Below are positions 15,700 through 21,460 of a stretch of DNA of 26,950 nt, in pieces; the stretch's first letter is position 1; each line of letters opens with the position of its first letter. The position numbers and the translations under genes were made by a program. The stretch is from positions 1 through 26,950 of the IMG/VR virus record IMGVR_UViG_3300005929_000095; one strand, given 5' to 3'. Source of the stretch: a virus. A model generated the notes under the pieces. It saw only the letters and a list, made by a program, of their open reading frames with translations. It made no database searches and was not told where the DNA came from.

Positions 15700-15712
15700 C
15701 GCCGGCACTGCT

Positions 15713-15720
15713 TATAAATA
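15713..15720 (+). promoter_or_regulatory. T4-type late-promoter octamer (TATAAATA)
   Basis: This is the exact T4 late-promoter consensus TATAAATA, 16 nt before the ATG at 15737. A purine-rich aaaaagagg lies between them at 15722-15730. It probably drives the plus-strand operon 15737-19385. It is the best promoter match in the window. Confidence 0.6.
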
Positions 15721-15736
15721 GAAAAAGAGGATGCAT

Positions 15737-16420
15737 ATGAAACAAGACTTAGTAAACAAAGCAAAAAACTGGAGTGCCGAGCGTGCAGACCAGTTTCACA
15801 ACAATATTCCTAGGGTAAACCCAGTTAAAGGCAGCTATATCTGGCTGCCGCAGAACAATGGGTTTTATTATTGGGGGAAAGATGCTGTTGATTTTTATCG
15901 TCACGACGGCCTGGTGTTTTCTGTACAGAAAAAATGGTATGAGTCTGATTGGAAGTGTCACAAAAGGCTCTACGAGTACAGTATCGAATCTGGAGAATTT
16001 AGGATTTCAGAGCCGATGTACTGCGAACCAGTGACTATTAACGGCGAAGAATGGACCTACACAGTAATCCGTCATCCAGGAGACGACATAGGATACTCTT
16101 CTCATTACAAGGGACTAGTGAAAGACACTTATACATACACTAAACATTGGATTGATGACATAACTGTGCTGATAAAGTACTTTGATAAGCTAGACGAAGA
16201 ATTCGGATGTCAGTACCCTTCAAAAGTTAAGATGACAAACCGTCTCAAAGATGATCAAGGATTCTTTTGGAAAGATATCAAGTTTTGGGACAACAGCTTC
16301 GAGAGTTTTTATAACAAGCATGTGGGTGAAGTGCAGAAGGCAATTAATCGAGCGGAACACAACGGTCAAGATATAGGATGGGAACTAGCAGACTATGCAA
16401 AAGATCAATGGGCTAAGTGA
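15737..16420 (+). CDS. Unknown protein X', paralogue of protein X
   Basis: This is a 227-residue soluble protein. It shares with 11490-12248 the blocks YIW, FYRHDG, a LYEYSIESGEF helix, a WTYTVIRHPGDDIG segment that looks like a hinge, FFWKDIKFWDNS, and a final AKDQWA helix. The family is not recognised. The order again resembles a phosphotransferase-like fold, but no HxD...N catalytic loop is visible. The ATG at 15737 is preferred over one at 15731, because the aaagagg ribosome-binding site would touch the earlier ATG. The next gene begins 26 nt inside its end, almost the same overlap and place as between X and Y (25 nt). An oxygenase gene has been inserted between X' and Y'. Confidence 0.5.
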   Translation: MKQDLVNKAKNWSAERADQFHNNIPRVNPVKGSYIWLPQNNGFYYWGKDAVDFYRHDGLVFSVQKKWYESDWKCHKRLYEYSIESGEFRISEPMYCEPVTINGEEWTYTVIRHPGDDIGYSSHYKGLVKDTYTYTKHWIDDITVLIKYFDKLDEEFGCQYPSKVKMTNRLKDDQGFFWKDIKFWDNSFESFYNKHVGEVQKAINRAEHNGQDIGWELADYAKDQWAK

Positions 16421-16982
16421 TTATGTTGTAGCATTGTCTCAAGAAGTGCCCGAGGTAGTGCAAAGCAAGTCAGTCCTAGATGTTGAATGTACAGAGAACA
16501 GTTTTGTGCAAAAAGAAATAGACAAAGACGCAGTTAACCCTGAGCTGATTACTTGGCTTAACAGCTTAGGCTTAGAGATTAAACTAGCAGAGATGTTTTA
16601 TTGCATGCCTGGATCAAAGGTGCCTGATCATTTTGATGACATAGAACCAGAAGGCTGCTGCAAGCTAATTTGGACATATGGCAGTAGCAGTGTTCCTTTG
16701 GTTTGGTACAGCGTATATGATCAAGATAAGGTTGTTTATGAGAATAATTCTATAGGCGGGTATTACCTTACCTGTGAGTCGGACAACTATCAATTCGCTG
16801 AGTCTTCAATAATTAAAAACCCTAGTCTAATTAGAGTAGATAAACTGCACGGAGTAGAAAATAACACTGACGAACCCTGGTGTGCAGTTACACTGGTGTT
16901 GAAAGAAACAGATAGAAACGAGCACAGGGCCAACTGGAAACAGCTAATAGAAAAACTACCAATTGAGAGTGATAATGGATAA
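16395..16982 (+). CDS. Fe(II)/2OG-oxygenase-like protein with Trp in place of the 2OG Arg
   Basis: This 195-residue protein has YCMPGSKVPDHFDD giving the proximal H79-F-D81, and LIRVDKLHGVEN giving the distal H152. The following strand EPWCAVTLVL matches the strand that carries the 2OG-binding Arg in its relative at 9367-9951 (TPRVAVSLQL), but has W162 in that position. It may therefore bind a different co-substrate or be non-catalytic. LIWTYGSSSVPLVWY and the YYLTC strand complete a small cupin-like barrel. The only early start is the ATG at 16395, 26 nt inside X'. The end overlaps Y' by 8 nt (ATGGATAA). Confidence 0.6.
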   Translation: MQKINGLSDYVVALSQEVPEVVQSKSVLDVECTENSFVQKEIDKDAVNPELITWLNSLGLEIKLAEMFYCMPGSKVPDHFDDIEPEGCCKLIWTYGSSSVPLVWYSVYDQDKVVYENNSIGGYYLTCESDNYQFAESSIIKNPSLIRVDKLHGVENNTDEPWCAVTLVLKETDRNEHRANWKQLIEKLPIESDNG

Positions 16983-17232
16983 AAATTGTATTGTAAAGTA
17001 TACTGTATTTGAAGCAGGCGAGCCGTTAATCAGTGGTGAAATCCCTTTACACCTAGTACAAGCGGGTAGAGGCGGCGACAGCTCTTTAGAAGGCATGTGG
17101 TTAGCCGAATGGGGGCTGGACGTCAAAGGCTATCCGGGAAAGTATCGCAGGATCGAGGTATACTTTGACGATTTTACGTTTGTGATAAGAGACGATGCCC
17201 CGTTCCATAGACAAGAAGAGGATTATAAATGA
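16975..17232 (+). CDS. Small protein Y', paralogue of protein Y
   Basis: This 85-residue protein is related to 12224-12472: KYTVFEAGEPLISGEIP corresponds to NYTVSKDGNKLASGSVP, and both then have a hydrophobic helix, GG, and GMWL/GVWL. The C-terminal half of Y' is longer, with an IEVYFDDFTFVIRDD strand pair; Y instead has a SLCSDC segment. There is no signal peptide or membrane segment, and the function is unknown. I chose the ATG at 16975 rather than an in-frame TTG at 16963. It overlaps the upstream gene by 8 nt and the downstream pseudokinase-like gene by 4 nt (ATGA). Confidence 0.55.
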   Translation: MDKNCIVKYTVFEAGEPLISGEIPLHLVQAGRGGDSSLEGMWLAEWGLDVKGYPGKYRRIEVYFDDFTFVIRDDAPFHRQEEDYK

Positions 17233-17921
17233 AGTACGAATATTATTACAACAATACTCCTGAACACGGCTTAGTAAGAAATAATCTGGTTTACACTAGT
17301 CTTATATCCGAAGACAAGAAACGTTTTGTGCAGTGGTTTTATAATGATAAGATATATCATAAAGACCAGAACCAAGTAATAGATTCTGAGTTAATGGAAG
17401 AAAAATGGAATAGAGAAATTTACTTCTTGAAATTGATGCAAAAGAACTATCCTAATCTAGTTCCGGAGACAGATTTTATTGATCACGAACGAAAGGAACT
17501 GTACTTAAAAATAGATGGCGTTGATTTTTGGCAACAGTGCTTAGATGCTGAAAAGAGCTTTGAAGAGGTGTTGCCAGACTGGGAAGGTCAAATGTTAGAG
17601 ATACTACAGGCGCACAAAGATTTAGGCTTTTATAAGTATAGCCTGCACCCAAGTAGTTATTTCTTAATAGACGGCCAGCTAAAGAGTATTAATTACTTTT
17701 TCTGTCATGACAATAGTGAAGCAGTACACCCTATGCAAATATTCCAAAGCCATATCAGTCACGACAGACAAGCCAAACTTCTAGAATATTTTGAAAAAGA
17801 AGGATTATCCTGGGAGAGCACACTAACGTGGACTGCTTATCAGCTCATTGCGTTAGAAAGTTTTCGGTTTAACTATCCAGACAGTTTTATTGACAGAGCA
17901 AGACAGATTTATGTTTCTTAA
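17229..17921 (+). CDS. Probable pseudokinase / phosphotransferase-fold protein
   Basis: This is a 230-residue protein. Its order matches a compact kinase/aminoglycoside-phosphotransferase fold: N-terminal strands, a helix with Glu (WNREIYFLKLM, about 60-70), a strand pair, a hinge (LYLKIDGVDFW, 91-101), then a helix and a loop LQAHKDLGFYKYSLHPSSYFL (126-146). That loop aligns with the 'hxxGxxHgDLHPgNil' catalytic loop. The catalytic Asp is Ser138 and the Asn is Ser143. The metal-binding Asp of the following 'iDF' strand is Asn155 (INYFF). All three catalytic positions are lost, so I expect no phosphotransfer. A scaffold or binding role is possible, and the fold call is by pattern only. A good agaagagg ribosome-binding site precedes the ATG by 8 nt. 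Confidence 0.5.
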   Translation: MKYEYYYNNTPEHGLVRNNLVYTSLISEDKKRFVQWFYNDKIYHKDQNQVIDSELMEEKWNREIYFLKLMQKNYPNLVPETDFIDHERKELYLKIDGVDFWQQCLDAEKSFEEVLPDWEGQMLEILQAHKDLGFYKYSLHPSSYFLIDGQLKSINYFFCHDNSEAVHPMQIFQSHISHDRQAKLLEYFEKEGLSWESTLTWTAYQLIALESFRFNYPDSFIDRARQIYVS

Positions 17922-18606
17922 AGATTTGAATCACACTATAAGTACAGAGTCGTTAGCAGACTACTTAGAGGATGTTAATTGGGACGATACAAATAGAGCT
18001 AACCTTAATCACCCAACAGGGCATCGGCTATACGACCCTTACGAAGTTAATCAAGAGTGGAAGGGTACTCCGTTTGAAGATTTATTGATAGAGTTAGAAC
18101 AGTATTCTATTGGCGAAGCAAGACTAATTAAGCTAGGTCCTGGCACCTGCTATAGGTCGCACGCAGATATTGATGATCGTATACATTTGAACCTCCTGTC
18201 AAACGACCAATGTTATCTGATTAACCTCATAACAAACGAAATGCATAAGACCAGCGCTGATAATAAGATCTATTATATGGACGGAAGCTATGTTCACACT
18301 GCTGCAAATTTTGGATCAAGCCCAAGAGTACAGTTAGTTGCAAGAGTTAGATTATCTAATTACGACGACACTGGTCTTGAACGAATCGAACTTGTGTTTT
18401 CGAACAGACCTTATAATCTGCGTTATAACATTGATAATTCTGTGTCTGTGTTAATGTCACAATTGATCAAAGAGAAGAACATGAAGTTTATCGAGTTTGC
18501 TGATGACCGCATTGTAGTAGAAGTAAACGACGAGTCATTAGATAGACTGAATAAAGAATTAAACAAGTTAGAAGTACAATACAAAGTAAAAAGGGGTAAT
18601 AAATGA
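17911..18606 (+). CDS. Fe(II)/2-oxoglutarate oxygenase with extra C-terminal domain
   Basis: This is a 231-residue protein. CYRSHADIDDRIHLNL supplies the proximal H84-A-D86 and the following strand. YYMDGSYVHTAANFG supplies the distal H129, and SSPRVQLVARVRL supplies R139. All active-site residues are present. After the barrel, residues from about 150 on (LERIELVFSNRPYNL and a helical tail rich in Lys/Glu) are not part of the catalytic core and may bind substrate. I chose the ATG at 17911 over an in-frame TTG at 17890; it overlaps the pseudokinase-like gene by 11 nt. It ends in ATGA overlap with the next oxygenase gene. The substrate is unknown. Confidence 0.75.
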   Translation: MFLKDLNHTISTESLADYLEDVNWDDTNRANLNHPTGHRLYDPYEVNQEWKGTPFEDLLIELEQYSIGEARLIKLGPGTCYRSHADIDDRIHLNLLSNDQCYLINLITNEMHKTSADNKIYYMDGSYVHTAANFGSSPRVQLVARVRLSNYDDTGLERIELVFSNRPYNLRYNIDNSVSVLMSQLIKEKNMKFIEFADDRIVVEVNDESLDRLNKELNKLEVQYKVKRGNK

Positions 18607-19385
18607 TACGAGGCGTTAACAAAAAACCGTATATTAATCTAGACGAGCATATCGACGTTGAAGGGTTTTCAAAACTGCACTATAAGATTTGTCGAGGAAT
18701 TGTGCAATCTGAATATAAGAAAGAAGGAAACATGGTAAAGCCGGGCGGATGTGATGGCGCTTTTGAATTACCTATTAAGCCTCTATACCTTGCACTAGAA
18801 GAATATCACGCATTGCCTTACGATCACGAAATAAGAGTAGAAGGTCGTGCTATTGGGGAATACGACAATCGAGATCAGTTCATGCTGTTTTTGAAGTTAG
18901 CACTAGGAGCATTTGATCCATATCAGTTTGTGTTTCTTAAGACAGAAGCAGGCGGATGGGATTCACGATTCGAAGAAAAGACGTGGACACCAGATGCACA
19001 ATATTTTCCAGAATTAAAACAATGGTTGGAAAACTTAGTCGAACAGAATATATTAACGCACTTGGGCAGAGTTATCTTTTTTAAAGCAGAACATAATTGT
19101 TGGATGCCGCTGCACAGGGACCTAATATTGCCAGACGAGCATGACTACTTTGATCACAGACACGAGTTTATTCATATGCGTACTTGTTTGGATAAGCCGT
19201 TTTATATATGGGATCCTGAAACAGACGAAAAGGTATTAACCGAAAGTCGAGCAACGTTCTTTAACGATCAGGACTGGCACGCCGGTGGTACTTCTCCTGT
19301 TCAGACTTTTAGCTTGCGCATAGATGGTAAGTTTACAGATGAGTTTCGTGAAAAGATCGGACTAGGAAACGTTGATAGTTATTAA
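18603..19385 (+). CDS. Fe(II)/2-oxoglutarate oxygenase-like protein (HRD type)
   Basis: In this 260-residue protein WMPLHRDLILP gives the proximal H171-R-D173, followed by HRHEFIHMRTCLDKPF. FFNDQDWHAGG gives the distal H226, and TFSLRIDGKFTDEFR gives R239. It is a paralogue of 20578-21444. They share PYIxLD near the start, F/YDPY, HRxE before a long strand, FFNxxxWH, and a terminal DGKFTDEFR/EGKFTDEFR block. An N-terminal helical domain of about 150 residues may define substrate. aagggg at 18591-18596 is a good ribosome-binding site. It is last in the plus-strand operon. Its TAA shares the TTAA sequence with the stop of the convergent oxygenase gene. Confidence 0.75.
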   Translation: MIRGVNKKPYINLDEHIDVEGFSKLHYKICRGIVQSEYKKEGNMVKPGGCDGAFELPIKPLYLALEEYHALPYDHEIRVEGRAIGEYDNRDQFMLFLKLALGAFDPYQFVFLKTEAGGWDSRFEEKTWTPDAQYFPELKQWLENLVEQNILTHLGRVIFFKAEHNCWMPLHRDLILPDEHDYFDHRHEFIHMRTCLDKPFYIWDPETDEKVLTESRATFFNDQDWHAGGTSPVQTFSLRIDGKFTDEFREKIGLGNVDSY

Positions 19386-20008
19386 ATTGCAATCACTTGT
19401 ATCGTATACTTAGGATCTGGTCCTAAGTTACTTCCGCCGTGTGGAGTCCAGAAATTAAAAGACCACACGTCGCCTTGTTTTCCTTCAGAAATGATTTTAT
19501 TTCCATACCATAAATGATGCCATGGTTTTATATCTTCGGGAAGTATTGCTAGGCGTTTAATGTTCTTTATTTTTTCTTCGGGAATTTCAAAGTCGTCGAC
19601 GAATGCATCTACTGTGTCAACGTGTTGAGGTATACAGCATCCGGGATCTATTCTAGTCACCCAAATCTTGTACTGAGTAAACATCGATGATAGTTTGCTG
19701 TATAGATAGCTCAGATCAGCACCTAATTGATTAGCGTTAATGATTTGCCATTTCACGTTACTTTTGTCAGCAAACGATGTTGTATGAGTTATTCCTTCGA
19801 TCTCGTTGTACATAGGATTTTCTCTAGCCATTTTGGACATTGTTTCGAAGTCTCTAATAGTAATAGAACTCCAGTCAAACTGTTTAATTGATTCTAGCAG
19901 TTCGTTATTAATAACGCTGTTCCATAATCCGATATACACTGGATTGTGTACACCTTTTTCTTTTAAAAAAACGAATGTTCTGTCGTCTGCCGAGCTTATA
20001 ATTTTCAT
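19382..20008 (-). CDS. Fe(II)/2OG-oxygenase-like protein (Lys-type)
   Basis: In this 208-residue protein VTRIDPGCCIPQHVDT gives H129-V-D131. SFNFWTPHGGSN gives the distal H190. The terminal strand PDPKYTIQVIAI has K200 where most 2OG oxygenases of this fold have Arg. Its neighbour at 20005-20568 has the same Lys (ADKYVMHIVGI), the same PGxCxPxHxD block and a related IxxGNK turn, so the two are tandem paralogues. Lys can bind the 2OG carboxylate in some family members, so it may still be active. It starts with an ATGA overlap on its neighbour and could also be driven by GATAAATA at 20033-20040. It is convergent with 18603-19385. Confidence 0.68.
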   Translation of the reverse strand: MKIISSADDRTFVFLKEKGVHNPVYIGLWNSVINNELLESIKQFDWSSITIRDFETMSKMARENPMYNEIEGITHTTSFADKSNVKWQIINANQLGADLSYLYSKLSSMFTQYKIWVTRIDPGCCIPQHVDTVDAFVDDFEIPEEKIKNIKRLAILPEDIKPWHHLWYGNKIISEGKQGDVWSFNFWTPHGGSNLGPDPKYTIQVIAI

Positions 20009-20568
20009 TCTATACCTACAATATGCATAACGTATTTATCGGCGAATCCACAGTTAAACCCTAGGTGATACTCGTCCCATTTATCCCAGCGGTATATTGT
20101 GCCTTGAGAGATCATATGGAAGCATTTATTGCCTACTATAAACACTTGCCCTACTTTGCCAGTTTCTAAGAAGATTGTATATCTAACGAGATTGCCTTCA
20201 GCTGCCCATTTGTCTGCTTCGGTTTCTATGTCCCAGTGATAAGGTACACACTTGCCTGGCCGTATAGCACTGACCCACACGTTCTTTGGTGTTACGTTTA
20301 ACTGCTCTGCAACCTTTGTTACATGCGAATCGTTAAAATGTTCGCCTGGATAAAAGTTAATCCATTCCACAGAATCATTAGTAAAGTAGCCGCCGTGTTG
20401 CCACTGTTGCATCATTTGATCAACTGACTGTTGTATATTGTCGCTAAGAGTAACATCTGTGCCATACGGCTTTTCCGCAGTTTTGTAGTGGCCGTGGTCA
20501 ATGTTTAACTCACTTACCAGAGCTTCGCAATCGAACCTTTCTTTACTTGTGTGATTATTTTCGTTCAT
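20005..20568 (-). CDS. Fe(II)/2OG-oxygenase-like protein (Lys-type)
   Basis: In this 187-residue protein VSAIRPGKCVPYHWDI gives the proximal H111-W-D113. WDEYHLGFN gives the distal H168, and FADKYVMHIVGI places K178 at the 2OG-carboxylate position. QVFIVGNKCFHMISQGTIYRW forms the central strands. It is the tandem paralogue of 19382-20008. I start it at the ATG at 20568. An upstream in-frame GTG at 20598 would make its 5' end overlap the divergent oxygenase gene. The two divergent start codons lie only 9 nt apart, so both genes share one very short control region. The substrate is unknown. Confidence 0.68.
   Translation of the reverse strand: MNENNHTSKERFDCEALVSELNIDHGHYKTAEKPYGTDVTLSDNIQQSVDQMMQQWQHGGYFTNDSVEWINFYPGEHFNDSHVTKVAEQLNVTPKNVWVSAIRPGKCVPYHWDIETEADKWAAEGNLVRYTIFLETGKVGQVFIVGNKCFHMISQGTIYRWDKWDEYHLGFNCGFADKYVMHIVGIE
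20033..20040 (-). promoter_or_regulatory. Internal late-promoter-like octamer (GATAAATA)
   Basis: The minus strand reads GATAAATA inside the last codons of the upstream oxygenase gene. It lies 24 nt before the ATG at 20008. A taggt sequence lies between them. It may give separate expression of the second oxygenase. The octamer overlaps a coding strand, so chance is possible. Confidence 0.35.
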
Positions 20569-20573
20569 AAATA
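20566..20573 (+). promoter_or_regulatory. T4-type late-promoter octamer (CATAAATA)
   Basis: CATAAATA ends 4 nt before the ATG at 20578. It overlaps the start codon of the divergent minus-strand gene (complement of 20566-20568). No Shine-Dalgarno is visible for the plus gene, so its transcript may be almost leaderless. Confidence 0.5.
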
Positions 20574-20577
20574 TTGT

Positions 20578-21444
20578 ATGCTCACTATTAACGGACACCC
20601 TTATATTACATTAGACAAGTATTTAAACATTCCAAAATTCCTAGATTTGAGAAATGACTTTGAGTTTCTAGTATCTAACAGTTGGGAACACATCAGAACG
20701 GGTGTATGGAACGCAGGCGGACATTCCCCGCACGACTATTATAACGCACCTGAGATCTTTAGAGAAAAGGGATTGCTGTATTACGTGTATCGTCAAGCAA
20801 ACGAAGACCGTAAAACAGACGAAAAACTTAATCAGCATCTAAAACATTTTGAAGACAAAGATGATTTACACGGGTTGTCAAGATACTTGAAGCTTCGTTA
20901 CGATGCATACGATCCGTATAACATTCTTAATATACGTAAAACGTTCGGTCCTTATTATGCTGCTGACTCTTACATATTTACCGAGGAAGACTGGGCAAAG
21001 TATTATTGGGAAGAATATATGGAAGAGTATCCGGCGATAAAAGATTTTATTATAAACGATCTGCCATTTGACGAAATCGGAGTGGTTACTTTGTTTTACA
21101 ATGAGCATTTTGTAGTGCAAAACTTTCATCGAGACTTTAACTACTTTCCTTATGAAAAAGGCGATAAGCCAGAAACATTTCCGCACAGGCAAGAATTGAT
21201 TTGGTTACGTTTTGATTTAGACAGACCTTTTTGTTTGTTTGAATTAGATATAGAGAATGGGGATGTAATAAAAGAATATCCTGTTGAAGGATATTCGGCG
21301 TTTTTTAATCATCATAACTGGCACGGTTGTTTTGAAAGCAATCCTTATACGTCTATTACTTTAAAAGTAGAAGGCAAGTTCACCGATGAATTTAGAAAAC
21401 TCATCGGTGTTGATAATCTAGAATACTATTATTACGAGGATTAA
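20578..21444 (+). CDS. Fe(II)/2-oxoglutarate oxygenase-like protein (HRD type, Lys variant)
   Basis: In this 288-residue protein VVQNFHRDFNYFP gives H184-R-D186, FFNHHNWHGCF gives the distal H249, and SITLKVEGKFTDEFR places K263 where the paralogue at 18603-19385 has Arg. The paralogy extends over the whole length (HPYITLD, YDPYN, PHRQELIWLR). The N-terminal part is longer and rich in aromatic residues. The start at 20578 is chosen because conserved PYIxLD follows at once; a GTG at 20551 would run through the divergent gene start. It is a single-gene unit between a minus operon and the propeller-repeat gene, and its last codons form one arm of the hairpin at 21433-21460. A role in modifying the neighbouring fibre-like protein is only a guess. 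Confidence 0.72.
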   Translation: MLTINGHPYITLDKYLNIPKFLDLRNDFEFLVSNSWEHIRTGVWNAGGHSPHDYYNAPEIFREKGLLYYVYRQANEDRKTDEKLNQHLKHFEDKDDLHGLSRYLKLRYDAYDPYNILNIRKTFGPYYAADSYIFTEEDWAKYYWEEYMEEYPAIKDFIINDLPFDEIGVVTLFYNEHFVVQNFHRDFNYFPYEKGDKPETFPHRQELIWLRFDLDRPFCLFELDIENGDVIKEYPVEGYSAFFNHHNWHGCFESNPYTSITLKVEGKFTDEFRKLIGVDNLEYYYYED

Positions 21445-21460
21445 GGAGTTAATCCTCGTA
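21433..21460. terminator. Perfect 12-bp inverted repeat with 4-nt loop at convergent gene ends
   Basis: The arms 21433-21444 and 21449-21460 are exact reverse complements around a GGAG loop. Both stop codons of the convergent genes lie within the left arm and share TTAA at 21441-21444. Its position suggests a bidirectional terminator or 3'-end-stabilising hairpin. No run of T follows on either side, so factor-independent termination is not assured. Confidence 0.6.

Noticed and set aside
15687-15764. N-terminal extension of the radical SAM gene at 14415-15686 to a start at 15764
   Set aside because: The extension runs through both divergent promoter octamers and into the X' gene, has no support from composition, and conserved cysteines begin just after the ATG at 15686.
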